NCBI RefSeq assembly: GCF_001547895.1
Contig: NZ_AP014627.1
Location: 2,669,501-2,733,500, forward strand
Source: Pseudomonas sp. Os17
Lineage (GTDB): Bacteria; Pseudomonadota; Gammaproteobacteria; Pseudomonadales; Pseudomonadaceae
Direction: 5' to 3'
DNA length: 64,000 nt
Of this stretch, positions 7,987-17,305 are shown in pieces. The notes beneath the pieces are model-generated. The model ran no database searches. It saw only the letters and a program-made list of their open reading frames with translations, and was not told where the DNA came from. A program made the translations under genes and the position numbers. Within the stretch, counting starts at the first letter, position 1; each line of letters starts with the position of its first letter.

Positions 7987-9360
7987 TCAGCTCACCACGC
8001 GGTAGCACGGCACATAGGCGGCGCCGCCGGGCAGCTTCATGCGGTGCTGCTCGACGAAGGCTTTGAGCAGTTGGTCCAGGGGCTGCATGATCGCCGGGTC
8101 ACCGTGGATGCTGTACGGGCCTTTCTGTTCGATCAGGCGGATGCCCTGGTCCTTGACGTTGCCGGCGACGATGCCGGAGAACGCGCGGCGCAGGTTGGCC
8201 GCCAGTTCGTGGGGTGGCAGGGCGTGGTTCAGTTGCAGGTTGGCCATGTTCTCGTGGGTCGGATCGAAGGGGCGCTGGAAGCCCTCGTCGATTTTCAGCA
8301 GCCAGTTGAAATGGAAGGCGTCGTTGCGTTCGCGGCGGAACTGCTTGACGGTCTTGAGCCCCTCGGTCATCTGCCGGGCGACCTCCGCCGGGTTGTCGAT
8401 GATGATCTGGTAGTGCTGCTGCGCCGCTTCGCCCAGGGTGGCCAGGACAAAGGCGTTGAGCTGTTCCAGATACGGCGCGGCGCTGCGCGGGCCGGTGAGG
8501 ATCACCGGGAACGGCAGGTCGCGGTTGTCCGGGTGCATGAGGATGCCCAGCAGGTAGAGGAACTCCTCGGCGGTGCCGGCGCCCCCCGGGAAGATGATGA
8601 TGCCGTGGCCGACGCGGACGAAGGCCTCCAGGCGCTTCTCGATGTCCGGCAGAATCACCAGCTCGTTGACGATCGGGTTGGGGGCCTCGGCGGCGATGAT
8701 CCCCGGTTCGGTCAGGCCCAGGTAGCGGCTGCCGCTCATGCGCTGCTTGGCATGGGCGATGGTGGCGCCTTTCATCGGGCCTTTCATCACGCCCGGGCCG
8801 CAGCCGGTGCAGATGTCCAGTTTGCGCAGGCCCAGCTCATGGCCGACCTTCTTGGTGTACTTGTATTCCTCGGTATTGATCGAGTGACCGCCCCAGCACA
8901 CCACCATTTTCGGCTCGACGCCGGGGCGCAGGGTGCGGGCGTTGCGCAGCAGGTGGAAGACATAGTCGGTGATGCCCTGGGAGCTCTCCAGGTCGATGCG
9001 CTGGCTGTCCAGTTCGTTCTCGGTGTAGACGATGTCGCGCAGGGCGCTGAAGAGCATTTCCCGGGTGCTGGCGATCATCTCGCCGTCGACGAAGGCGTCG
9101 GCCGGAGCATTGAGCAGTTCCAGGCGCACACCGCGGTCCTGCTGGTGAATGCGCACTTCGAAGTCGTGGTAGGCGTCGAGGATGGTCTTGGCGTTGTCGA
9201 CGTGGGCGCCGGTATTGAGAATGGCCAGGGCGCACTGGCGGAACAGGGTGTAGATGCTGCCGGAGCCGGCGGCGCTGAGTTGTTGCACTTCACGTTGCGA
9301 GAGGGTCTCCAGGCTGCCTTTCGGGCTTACCGAAGCATTGATCACGTGTCTTTGCGGCAT
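7987..9360 (-). CDS. ppnN: Pyrimidine/purine nucleotide 5'-monophosphate nucleosidase (LOG family, YgdH)
   Basis: The 457-residue product has the length of E. coli PpnN (YgdH), which cleaves nucleotide monophosphates to base and ribose-5-phosphate and is tuned by (p)ppGpp. The central LOG (lysine-decarboxylase-like) domain shows VCWGGHSIN, GCGPGVMKGPMKGA and the nucleotide-binding PGGAGTAEE motif (about residues 256-264). Flanking N- and C-terminal domains distinguish it from the shorter cytokinin-activating LOG proteins. Start MPQRHVINASVSPKGS is the family N-terminus. Single-gene transcript ending in the terminator at 7922-7958. Confidence 0.92.
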   Translation of the reverse strand: MPQRHVINASVSPKGSLETLSQREVQQLSAAGSGSIYTLFRQCALAILNTGAHVDNAKTILDAYHDFEVRIHQQDRGVRLELLNAPADAFVDGEMIASTREMLFSALRDIVYTENELDSQRIDLESSQGITDYVFHLLRNARTLRPGVEPKMVVCWGGHSINTEEYKYTKKVGHELGLRKLDICTGCGPGVMKGPMKGATIAHAKQRMSGSRYLGLTEPGIIAAEAPNPIVNELVILPDIEKRLEAFVRVGHGIIIFPGGAGTAEEFLYLLGILMHPDNRDLPFPVILTGPRSAAPYLEQLNAFVLATLGEAAQQHYQIIIDNPAEVARQMTEGLKTVKQFRRERNDAFHFNWLLKIDEGFQRPFDPTHENMANLQLNHALPPHELAANLRRAFSGIVAGNVKDQGIRLIEQKGPYSIHGDPAIMQPLDQLLKAFVEQHRMKLPGGAAYVPCYRVVS

Positions 9361-9573
9361 TAATCCATTTCCTGAAATCGGCGCCACCGCGCCAGGTGCG
9401 GTCAGTGGCGAAAAAACGGCGGGGCAGTGAACGAGCCACCGGTACGGGGCTTGGTTTCCAGCGGCAGGGCAAGAAAGCAAACGTCGTTGCGAGGTTGGTC
9501 GCTGCTTGAATCTACCTCATGCCGGGCCGTTTTGGCGGGAAAAATGACGATCCGCCCGGCCACGCCCGGTGAA

Positions 9574-10323
9574 TCAGGCGAAGGCCCGCTGCACGAGTTG
9601 CGGCAGAAGCTGGCCGGCCGGGCCCGTCAGGCTGTACTCCTGGGGCGAGCGGCACTCTTGGGGCTGGGGATTGATGTGCACCACCCTGGCCCCCTGTTGC
9701 AGGGCCAGTTGGGGGATCTGCGCCGCCGGCTGCACCAGCCCCGAGGTCCCCACCGACAACAGCAGATCGCAGTCCTCGGCGGCCTTGAATGCGGCCTTGA
9801 GCACGGCGGGCGGCAGCGCTTCGCCGAACCACACCACGCCAGGGCGGATCTTGCCGTTGCAGCCGCTGCAGCGCGGTGGCTCCAGGCGGCTGCCGTGTTC
9901 CGCGAGCACCGGGGCGGCCGGTTCGCCGCGCCACGGGCGCTGGCAGGCAAAGCAGATCGGCGTGTGCAGGCTGCCATGCAGGTGCAGCACCGAAGGGCTG
10001 CCGGCGCGCTCGTGCAGGTCGTCGACGTTCTGGGTGATCAGGGTCAGGCGCGGCACCCGTCGCGCCAGTTCGGCTATGGCCAGGTGCGCCGGGTTGGGTT
10101 GGGCTTCGAGCACTTTCAGGCGCCGCCCTTCATACCAGCCCCAGACCAGCGCCGGGTCGGCACGGAAGGCCTGTGGCGTGGCCAGCTGTGCCGGGTCGAA
10201 CTGCTCCCAGAGGCCGCTCAGGGCGTCGCGAAAGGTCGGGATGCCACTTTCCGCCGAGACTCCGGCGCCGGTGAACACCACCAGATGCCGGGCCCGGGCC
10301 AGGTATTGGGGATCGAACTCCAT
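9574..10323 (-). CDS. cobB: NAD-dependent protein deacylase, sirtuin (CobB type)
   Basis: The 249-residue sirtuin shows FTGAGVSAESGIPTFR (NAD-binding), TQNVDDLHERAG, the catalytic His in HLHGS, and four zinc cysteines as CFAC and CSGC. It carries the Y-x-x-R pair (WYEGRR) that in class III sirtuins recognises the acidic acyl group, so desuccinylase as well as deacetylase activity is likely. The C-terminal Rossmann part SVGTSGLVQPAAQIP and VHINPQPQE is intact. The gene appears monocistronic. Confidence 0.92.
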   Translation of the reverse strand: MEFDPQYLARARHLVVFTGAGVSAESGIPTFRDALSGLWEQFDPAQLATPQAFRADPALVWGWYEGRRLKVLEAQPNPAHLAIAELARRVPRLTLITQNVDDLHERAGSPSVLHLHGSLHTPICFACQRPWRGEPAAPVLAEHGSRLEPPRCSGCNGKIRPGVVWFGEALPPAVLKAAFKAAEDCDLLLSVGTSGLVQPAAQIPQLALQQGARVVHINPQPQECRSPQEYSLTGPAGQLLPQLVQRAFA

Positions 10324-10504
10324 GGGTGACCGCTCTTTGTGGTTGCGTTGTTATCGGGCCTGCATTATCGCGGCCCCGCTCGGACCTGTCCGAAAAAATC
10401 ACGGCGCACGCATCAGGAGTGAATTTATCCTCGCACCGCCGCTCATAACTCTTGTCAGCGGTCCTGTCCGCGCAATTCTCAACCTTCCAGGGAGTGTCAG
10501 CCCC

Positions 10505-10909
10505 ATGTGCCCAGCCTCGTCCGTCAGCCCCGACGCCACCTCTCGCTTGATCCTGGTGGTGGAGGACGAACCGACGGTGCTGGAGTTCCTGTGCGAGATT
10601 CTGCAGGACGAGGGATTTGCCACCCAGGCCATGGACAGCGCCGATCGAGCCTGGGACTTTCTGCAGGCGCATGCTGCGCACGTGATCCTGATGCTGACCG
10701 ATATCAGCATGCCCGGCACGCTCAATGGCGCCAGCCTGAGCAACCTGTGCGCGGAACGCTGGCCGTCGCTGCCGATCGTGGTGATGTCGGGTTTCGAGAC
10801 CCCCGAGAGTTCCGGGGTGCGCTATCCGGTGACCTTCATCCGCAAGCCCTGGACCATCGGGCAGATCCTCGACTGCGTGGAAGGCGCGTTGAAATCGGCC
10901 CAGGGTTGA
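10505..10909 (+). CDS. Stand-alone response regulator receiver protein
   Basis: The 134-residue product is a single CheY-like receiver domain: acidic pair in ILVVEDEP, phospho-acceptor Asp in LMLTDISMPG, conserved Ser in VVMSGFE and Lys in FIRKPW. There is no output domain, so it must act by protein contact or as a phosphate sink. The ATG at 10505 starts just before the domain; a much longer open frame running back to 9569 is antisense to the sirtuin gene and is not real coding sequence. The partner kinase is not nearby. Confidence 0.88.
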   Translation: MCPASSVSPDATSRLILVVEDEPTVLEFLCEILQDEGFATQAMDSADRAWDFLQAHAAHVILMLTDISMPGTLNGASLSNLCAERWPSLPIVVMSGFETPESSGVRYPVTFIRKPWTIGQILDCVEGALKSAQG

Positions 10910-10942
10910 GGCGTTGCGCCTCACCCCGGCCAATCGCCGGTG

Positions 10943-11812
10943 TTACTCCTTGACGCTCATGAACTCCTTGGCCCAGACGATGTAGTCCTCGGGCTGGGTG
11001 TAGGTATGGGCCAGCTCGGTGGCACTCAGGTCCGAGGCCTGGGTGAAGATCTGCCGCTGCTCGCGCAGGCAGTCGTAGGTGGCCTTGATCGCGGCGAAGT
11101 AGGCGGCGTGGCCGTCCACCGCGATTTTCACCCCCAGCTCGGCCAGGCGTGCATCGTCGCGCAGTGCCGGGTTGCCGTAGGTCACCAGCATCAGCGGTAC
11201 GCTCAGGTGCTCGGAGATCTGTTCCAGTTGCTCGAAATCGCGGATGCCGACCATGCAGATGGCGTCGGCGCCCGCGCGCTGGTACTGCTGGGTACGGCTG
11301 ATGATTTCCTGCACCGGGAGGATGCCGGCGTTGGTCCGGGCGATGATCGCCAGCTCGGTGTCGACCCGGGCTTCCAGGGCGGCGCGGATCTTGCCGACGC
11401 CTTCGGCCACGGAAATCAGGTCGGTGGATTTGCGCCCGAACTGCGCCGGCAGCAGGGTGTCTTCGATGGTCAGCGCGGCGATGCCGGCCCGTTCCAGTTC
11501 CACCACGGTGCGCATCACGTTCAGCGCGTTGCCGTAGCCGTGGTCGGCGTCGGCGATCACCGGCAGCTGGGCCACGCGGCCGATTCGGGTGGCCTGCTCG
11601 GCGAATTCGCTGAGGGTGATCAGGGCGAAGTCGGGGGCTGCCAGAACCTGCAGCGAGGCCACGGAGCCTCCGAGGATGCCCACTTCAAAACCCAGGTCGG
11701 CGGCGATGCGGGCGGACATCGGGTCAAACACGGAAGCGGTGTGGTAGCAGGACGAGGAGGCGATCAGTTCACGGAAACCGCGGCGCAAATCTTGATGGGA
11801 AAGCCTGGACAT
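10943..11812 (-). CDS. Oxaloacetate decarboxylase (PEP mutase/isocitrate lyase superfamily)
   Basis: The 289-residue protein has the superfamily barrel signatures: [17 protein letters not shown], the metal-binding [33 protein letters not shown] and IARTNAG. The TIEDTLLP loop and the length fit the P. aeruginosa PA4872-type oxaloacetate decarboxylase (EC 4.1.1.112) rather than methylisocitrate lyase, which has a KRCG motif that is absent here. It acts in the cytoplasm, converting oxaloacetate to pyruvate and CO2. It is convergent with the receiver gene. Confidence 0.88.
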   Translation of the reverse strand: MSRLSHQDLRRGFRELIASSSCYHTASVFDPMSARIAADLGFEVGILGGSVASLQVLAAPDFALITLSEFAEQATRIGRVAQLPVIADADHGYGNALNVMRTVVELERAGIAALTIEDTLLPAQFGRKSTDLISVAEGVGKIRAALEARVDTELAIIARTNAGILPVQEIISRTQQYQRAGADAICMVGIRDFEQLEQISEHLSVPLMLVTYGNPALRDDARLAELGVKIAVDGHAAYFAAIKATYDCLREQRQIFTQASDLSATELAHTYTQPEDYIVWAKEFMSVKE

Positions 11813-12249
11813 AACAGCTCCGAGATAGGATCGAGAGATCGACCTTGAGGTCGAGTCAAATTTTGCAATCAGTTCCCTTGGCGAGCCGGGGAAAGAGCGG
11901 CTCGCAGCGAAACGTTAGTTGGGCAGATGAAGATGAAACAAGGTGGGTAGCAAGGCGTCTTTATCCCGCTCGGTTGCGCGAACCGGCAGGTTTGTTATGC
12001 GAGGCCGACATAGCAGGACGAGGCTATCACGCTGCAAGGCCGTAGTTGATGAGGAATTTGCATAGCATTATGCCGGACCGGCATTGGCAATTTTTTTCCA
12101 ACTGAATATTACGGATGCCTGCCGAGGGGGCTTCAGGCGCGGATTGGCGTTGTTCGGGTACTTGTCGAGCGCTGGCAAATCAACCAAGCTGCCGCGCCTC
12201 GAATGGCAGCTTGGCAGCTGCGCAATGGCTTGGTTCAAGGATGCAGGTA
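11813..12249. other. Divergent promoter region, about 440 bp, no gene recognised
   Basis: The region separates the oxaloacetate decarboxylase gene from the divergent saccharopine dehydrogenase-like gene. It includes a more A/T-rich part at 12040-12110 (GGAATTTGCATAGCATTAT, then a run of T) that may hold the rightward promoter, and a CGACCTTGAGGTCG palindrome at about 11840-11853, close to the decarboxylase start, that could be an operator. Frames of 66-110 codons here look non-coding. Confidence 0.4.
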
Positions 12250-13377
12250 ATGACGCTCAGGGTGTTGGTGGTCGGTGGTTATGGCAATTTCGGCAGCATC
12301 GTCTGCCGCTATCTGATCCGTACGCCCGGGGTGCATCTGCTGATTTCCGGGCGCGACCCACGCAAGCTCGCGGCCAAGGTTCAGGCGCTGCAAGCCGAGG
12401 GTGGACAGCCCTGTGAAGGTTGGTGCGGCGATGCCATGGGCCCGCAGTGGGCGCCGGCGCTCAAGGCCCTGGACGTGCATTGGGTGATCCACACCGGAGG
12501 GCCGTTCCAGGGCCAGTCCTACGCGGTGGCCCAGGGCTGCATCGAGGCCGGGGTCAACTACTGCGACCTGGCCGACTGCCGCCAGTTCGTGCGCGGCATT
12601 GGCACGCTGGATGAGGCGGCCCGAGCCGCCGGGGTGACGGTGCTCAGCGGTTGCAGCTCGGTGCCGACCCTGTCGGCGGCGATCATCGATGAGCATCGCG
12701 GGCATTTTTCCCGCATCGAGCGCATCGAGCACGGCATTTCCTCCTCGGCGAAAATGCCCGGCCTGTCCACCATCCAGGGCGTGCTGGCCTATGCCGGTCG
12801 GCCGATCCTGCAACTCAAGGATGGCCGGCCGCACCCGGTGATCGGCTGGCAGGGCCTGACCCTGCGCAAGTTGCCGGGACTGGGCAGGCGCCTGGTGGCC
12901 AATGTCGATGTGCCGGACCTGGACTTGTTCGCCGAGCGTTACGGCGCCCACACCCTGAGCTTCAAGGCCGGTGCCGGGCTGAAGGTCGCCGGGCTGGCCA
13001 ACGCCTTGCTGGCTCAGGCCGTGAAGCTCGGGCTGGTGCGCGACCCGGCGCCCTGGGCGGCGCGCCTGCATCGCTGCGGCACCTGGTTCGAAGGTTTTGG
13101 CGACGGCCTCAGCGCCCTGTATGTCGACGTCCATGGCCTGGGGCTGGATGGCCAGCCCCTGACGATGAACGCCCAGCTGACCGCGACCCACGACCACGGC
13201 CCGGAGATCCCCAGCTGCGCGGCAGTGGCGGTGGTGCACAAGCTGCTGGCCGGCCATGTACCGGCAGCGGGCGCCCGGTCCAGTGCCGGCGAGGTCAGCG
13301 TGGAGGAGTACCTGCGGGCAATCGACGACGCGGATCACCTGCAGATGCAGGTGAGTTTCTCGCGCCCGCCGGTTTAA
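12250..13377 (+). CDS. Saccharopine dehydrogenase-like NAD(P)-binding protein
   Basis: The 375-residue protein begins with a Rossmann fold, RVLVVGGYGNFGSIVCRYL, followed by HLLISGRDPRKLAAKV, then WVIHTGGPFQGQSYAVAQGCIEAGVNYCDLAD, the standard saccharopine dehydrogenase NADP-binding domain. The rest has no lysine-pathway signature, so true saccharopine dehydrogenase activity is unlikely. ATG 12250 is chosen over 12241 because AAGGA sits eight bases before it. The function and substrate are unknown. It is convergent with the next gene, 7 bp apart. Confidence 0.8.
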   Translation: MTLRVLVVGGYGNFGSIVCRYLIRTPGVHLLISGRDPRKLAAKVQALQAEGGQPCEGWCGDAMGPQWAPALKALDVHWVIHTGGPFQGQSYAVAQGCIEAGVNYCDLADCRQFVRGIGTLDEAARAAGVTVLSGCSSVPTLSAAIIDEHRGHFSRIERIEHGISSSAKMPGLSTIQGVLAYAGRPILQLKDGRPHPVIGWQGLTLRKLPGLGRRLVANVDVPDLDLFAERYGAHTLSFKAGAGLKVAGLANALLAQAVKLGLVRDPAPWAARLHRCGTWFEGFGDGLSALYVDVHGLGLDGQPLTMNAQLTATHDHGPEIPSCAAVAVVHKLLAGHVPAAGARSSAGEVSVEEYLRAIDDADHLQMQVSFSRPPV

Positions 13378-13384
13378 CGCCGCC

Positions 13385-14710
13385 TTACCACAGCAGGGGC
13401 TTGGCGAAGTCCTTCCAGAACAGCCAGCGCCGCAGTTCATGGTGTTCGCCGGTGCCGATCTGCCAGTCCGGGCGCCCGCCCTCCAGGGCGATCTTGACGA
13501 TGATTCCGGCATAGGTCGCGGCCACCAGGGTCTTGCCATCGGGGCTGATGTCCATGGCGGTGAGGGTCGAGCCGATGTAGTGCTGCCAGCGCTGCTCGCC
13601 GGTTTCACTGAAAGCCCGCAGGTAGCCGTAGGCGTCGCCGATGATGAACTCGTCGCCCCGTGAAGCTGCGGCGTATACCCGGGCGCCTTCCTCCAGCACT
13701 GGGGTGCGCGGGTCGTCGCTGTAGAAGTCGGTGCTCAGCCCCGGCAGGTCGGCCACCGCCACCCCCAGGCTGGCGCCGCCATAGAAGTGGCAGGCGTTGA
13801 GCAGCAGGCTATCGCCGCGTGAGTTGAAGTGCGCGAAGTGCGGGTACTCGCTGGCGGGGCCGATCTGCGCGACCCGCTGCAACTGGGCATCGAACACCAG
13901 GTGCATGCCGCATTGTTCGCCCACGGCGATCCATTGGCCGTCGGGCGACACCGCGCCATGTTCCATGCACAGGCCAATGCTCAGGTCCTCGGAGGCGACG
14001 CCTTCGGCCAGGTCCTGCTGGATATCCTCAAGGCTGCGCAGCAGGCGGGTGGCGCCCTCGGCAGCCAGAACGAAGATACCGTCGGCGCTCACCAGCAGCA
14101 CCCGGCGCCCGTCGGGGAAGGGAATCAGGCTGGAGGGAGCGGGGCGTCCGGTGTCTTCAAGCTCCACGCCCGCAGGCAGGTTCGCGTGGGGATCGGGCCA
14201 GGGGAAGCTCGCCACCTGCGGGCCATTCCAGCCATCGGTGAGCTGGATGCCGTCAGCCCGGCCCCAGGCGAAATAACGCCGTTGCGGGCACATGCCGAAG
14301 CATTCCACCTGCTCCAGGGTCTCGATCCGTGCATCGTCGATATGCACCACAAAGCCGGCCTCGTAGGGCGCACCGATGCGGGCCAGCAGGCTGCCGTCCG
14401 GCAACAGGGCCAGGGTCGGGATCATCCGCCCCTGGCTTTCCAGGCGCGGCGTCAGTGGGAAGTGCGCCGGCGGCCAGTCCTGGCGGAAGGCCTGGCGCGC
14501 GGCCTCATCATGGGGGCGCTGATTGCTCGCTTCCAGGGCCGCTTGCCAGTCCTGCAACAGGTGCTCGGTATCGGGCATGTTCGGCTCCTTCAAGCCCTTC
14601 CAGCCCTCGCGGGTGCCGGTTTCGACATAGTGGTTGATGTCGCGGGCATAGCTCAGCACGGCTTTCTGCCATTGCTCTTGCGGGGAGAGGTTCGAATTCG
14701 ACTGGGACAT
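13385..14710 (-). CDS. Conserved protein with beta-propeller-like repeats, function unknown
   Basis: The product has 441 residues. After a helical N-terminus (about 1-90) there are repeated strands with WD40/PQQ-like character: TLALLPDGSLLARIG, SLIPFPDGRRVLLVSADGIFVL, AVSPDGQWIAVGEQCG, and TAMDISPDGKTLVAATYAG near the end, each with the SPDG turn typical of propeller blades. No signal peptide, so it is likely cytoplasmic. ATG 14710 is favoured over GTG 14716 by spacing from AAGGAG. No partner or function can be inferred. Confidence 0.7.
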   Translation of the reverse strand: MSQSNSNLSPQEQWQKAVLSYARDINHYVETGTREGWKGLKEPNMPDTEHLLQDWQAALEASNQRPHDEAARQAFRQDWPPAHFPLTPRLESQGRMIPTLALLPDGSLLARIGAPYEAGFVVHIDDARIETLEQVECFGMCPQRRYFAWGRADGIQLTDGWNGPQVASFPWPDPHANLPAGVELEDTGRPAPSSLIPFPDGRRVLLVSADGIFVLAAEGATRLLRSLEDIQQDLAEGVASEDLSIGLCMEHGAVSPDGQWIAVGEQCGMHLVFDAQLQRVAQIGPASEYPHFAHFNSRGDSLLLNACHFYGGASLGVAVADLPGLSTDFYSDDPRTPVLEEGARVYAAASRGDEFIIGDAYGYLRAFSETGEQRWQHYIGSTLTAMDISPDGKTLVAATYAGIIVKIALEGGRPDWQIGTGEHHELRRWLFWKDFAKPLLW

Positions 14711-14850
14711 GCGCACGGGACTCCTTGTGGCGCTGGAAAAGGCGTAGCAGACCGGGGGATTGACCGGAAAAGCGCGCAGTTTATCCCTTGGTGGCGGTTT
14801 TTTTTCAAGGGGCCTGAGTGCCCCTGCTCAAGGCGCCCGAGTGCCGCTGT

Positions 14851-15798
14851 TCAAGGTGCGTAGGTGCTGACCCGATTGCGCCCGGCGTGCTTGGAGGCGT
14901 ACAGCGCCTGGTCTGCCCATTCGATCAGGCAGCGGTGATCGCGGGCCGGTCGGTCGAGGCAGGCGATGCCCAGGCTGATGGTGAAGGCGATGGCCTGGCC
15001 GTTGTGGATCACCTCCTGCTGCTCCACCGACTGGCGCAGGCGCTCCGCCAGGGTCTGGGCCCCGGTCAGGTCGGTGTGGGGCAGGAGGATGGCGAACTCT
15101 TCGCCGCCGTAACGCCCGGCCACATCGCTGTCGCGCACGTGCGCGTGGATCAGTTGCGAGACACGCTGGATCACCGCGTCCCCGGCCTGGTGCCCATGGC
15201 GATCGTTGATCGACTTGAAGTGGTCGATGTCCAGCATCAGCAGGGCGATGGCGCTGCCGTGGCGGCTGTACTCGAACGCCAGGCGCTGTTCCCAGTGACC
15301 GCGGTTGAACAGCTGGGTCAGGTGATCGATGCGCGACAGGTGCTGCAACTGCCGGTTGGCCTGCTGCAGCGCCAGGCTGTTGATCGCCACGTCGGTGACG
15401 TCGTAGATCACCAGGCAGACGTGGTGGATCTCGCTGTTGGACGAACGCAGCGGCAGCAGGGTGGTGTTCTGGTACATGAACTCGCCCTGGCCGGTGATCG
15501 GTTGGTAGTTCTTGAAGTGCACCAGGTACGGCCGTTGTTTCCAGATGGTGAAGGCCGGGGTGCCCAGGGCCACCACGCGACTCAGCTTGCGGCGGAACCA
15601 GGGCCGTTCGACCTCGGGGAACAGCGCGAAGAACGACTGGTCGATGGCCTGTTTGGAGGGCACGCCGGAACGGTTCTCCATAAAGCTGTTCCACACCTGG
15701 ACCTGGCATTGGAGGTCGAGCACCACGATCCCCACGTCAATGCTCTGGACCACCGCCAGCAACCAGTGCAGCTCACTGAAATCCATTCGTTTGGGCAT
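14851..15798 (-). CDS. PAS-GGDEF diguanylate cyclase
   Basis: The 315-residue protein has an N-terminal PAS-like sensor (IDVGIVVLDLQCQVQVWN...) up to about residue 130 and a GGDEF domain (about 155-310). The active-site loop is GGEEF at about residue 231, so it should make cyclic-di-GMP. An RDSD motif five residues before GGEEF is the RxxD inhibitory I-site, which predicts product feedback. It starts three bases after the stop codon of the receiver-CheC gene, so the two are one operon and probably one signalling unit. Confidence 0.92.
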   Translation of the reverse strand: MPKRMDFSELHWLLAVVQSIDVGIVVLDLQCQVQVWNSFMENRSGVPSKQAIDQSFFALFPEVERPWFRRKLSRVVALGTPAFTIWKQRPYLVHFKNYQPITGQGEFMYQNTTLLPLRSSNSEIHHVCLVIYDVTDVAINSLALQQANRQLQHLSRIDHLTQLFNRGHWEQRLAFEYSRHGSAIALLMLDIDHFKSINDRHGHQAGDAVIQRVSQLIHAHVRDSDVAGRYGGEEFAILLPHTDLTGAQTLAERLRQSVEQQEVIHNGQAIAFTISLGIACLDRPARDHRCLIEWADQALYASKHAGRNRVSTYAP

Positions 15799-15801
15799 GG
15801 C

Positions 15802-16791
15802 TCAACTCATCAGGTAGGCGAGTTTCTGTTCCAGCAGGGGCATGGAGTCCTCGGTGAACAGCAGCAACAGGTCGAAGTGGATGTTCTGTTCCTCCAGGCT
15901 GTAGCTGATTTCCACCGCCTGGGTCTTTTTCCAGCGCTGCTGATTGAGCACGATCAATTCGTCGATGGTGGTGTGTTCCCCCAGCACCTGGGGGTGGCCC
16001 ACGGAAAAGAACACGTCCAGCTGTTCGGCGATGCTGCTCAGGCACGCGCCGATCAACACGCTGGAGAGGTCGATCAGCACTTCCATTTCCTGGTAGGGAT
16101 CGGTGCCTTGTTCCATCAGTTGGGCGATGTCCGCCACTTCCGAGTCGTAGAACATCAGCAAGGCTTCGCCGGCGATGCCGCTGCCGATGTAGCCCTGGCA
16201 GATGGCGGTCAATTGCCGGGCACGATTGGCGTCCGCCAGGAGCATCTGCAGCTCCCCGGCTTCCAGCACGTTGACGTGGGGAATCGGCAGGTGCACGAAC
16301 ACATCCAGCACCTTGGCGATCAGCGCCGCGGCGTAGCCCATGGAGACGTTGACGGTTTCCCGGAAGGCGTCGCGAAAGGTCACCACAGGAGCCGGCGAGG
16401 GCGCTATCGGATGCTTGAGAGGCGGACTGTCCAGCAGTTGCAGTTGCTTGAGCAGGGCGCGCAACTGCTGGGGATCGAAGGGTTTCTTGAGAAAGGCCAG
16501 GGCGCCCAGCTCGCGGGTGCGGCGCACCGCTTCTTCCTGGACATCGCCGGAGATGACGATGATCTGCGCGTCGATGCCTTCTTCCTGCACGGCGCTCAGG
16601 ACCTGATAACCGTCCATGACCGGCATGGTCAGGTCCAGCAGTGCCACCTTGCCCAAGCCCCGGCGCAGCGCCTCCAGGCCCTCGCGACCGTTGCAGGCCT
16701 GGGTCACGGAAACCTGCCACTCGCTGGGCAGGGTCCGCAGCACCTGGTTTCGGGCCATGCTCGAGTCATCGCAGACGAGGAGGGGAATCAT
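15802..16791 (-). CDS. Response regulator fused to a CheC/CheX-like phosphatase domain
   Basis: Residues 1-120 of 329 form a receiver: VCDDSSMAR, phospho-Asp in LLDLTMPVMDG, VISGD and FLKKPFD. Residues about 140-329 resemble CheC/CheX: FRETVNVSMGYAAALIAKVL contains the ExxN catalytic pair, while the second half (IDLSSVLIGACLSSIAEQL) has Asp and Ser where CheC has Glu and Asn, so only one phosphatase centre looks intact. It could dephosphorylate another receiver, or its own. The start MIPLLVCDDSS is the domain start; a long upstream frame is spurious. First gene of the operon with the cyclase. Confidence 0.88.
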   Translation of the reverse strand: MIPLLVCDDSSMARNQVLRTLPSEWQVSVTQACNGREGLEALRRGLGKVALLDLTMPVMDGYQVLSAVQEEGIDAQIIVISGDVQEEAVRRTRELGALAFLKKPFDPQQLRALLKQLQLLDSPPLKHPIAPSPAPVVTFRDAFRETVNVSMGYAAALIAKVLDVFVHLPIPHVNVLEAGELQMLLADANRARQLTAICQGYIGSGIAGEALLMFYDSEVADIAQLMEQGTDPYQEMEVLIDLSSVLIGACLSSIAEQLDVFFSVGHPQVLGEHTTIDELIVLNQQRWKKTQAVEISYSLEEQNIHFDLLLLFTEDSMPLLEQKLAYLMS

Positions 16792-17305
16792 CGGGGTCGG
16801 ACACTCATTCGAAAAAATCCGTGGCGGGATAGTGTTCGGGAATGTGGTGAGTTGTCGCTTTAACCAGTGTGTCGCAGGGCTGTCCGTGCCGCGCCGCACT
16901 ATAGTTCGACGAGCGTCGGCAGAACAAGTGGCGGCTAATTGAGTTGTTTGTTCCAGGTCATTGTTCAGTGGATTCAAGGGCCATGTGACAGCCTGGCCTG
17001 GGCGCTCGCCATAGGGGGTGGGCATGAAGGGTACTGGATCCGCGCCTTGCTCCAAGGCGCTCGACGTTTGCCCGCGCCATTGCGCGGGCAGCCCGGTCGC
17101 GGCCCTGTATATGCAACAAAACCTTACGCGCCAGGCCGTCCGGTTCGAGGTCAAAAACGCCGCAGCCCGGATTCTGCGCCGTCTGGCGGCGATGGCGGCG
17201 CACGCCTGGGCCGCGGCGCAGAAAAATGTCAGATTTTGAGTCCCGGCCTGGACCTTTTCCCGCAATGCGCAATCATTACTGCGTGGAAAACATAAGGAGA
17301 GACGC
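16792..17305. other. Divergent intergenic region, about 510 bp, no gene recognised
   Basis: This separates the receiver-CheC operon (leftward) from the DUF4174 gene (rightward) and should carry both promoters. The frames in it (up to 118 codons) lack protein character. A ribosome site AAGGAGAG lies at 17294-17301 before the DUF4174 start. I see no clear operator. Confidence 0.4.

Noticed and set aside
9569..10504. Upstream extension of the receiver gene (446-codon frame)
   Set aside because: It is antisense to the sirtuin gene, with shadow-type composition; the receiver domain starts at 10505.
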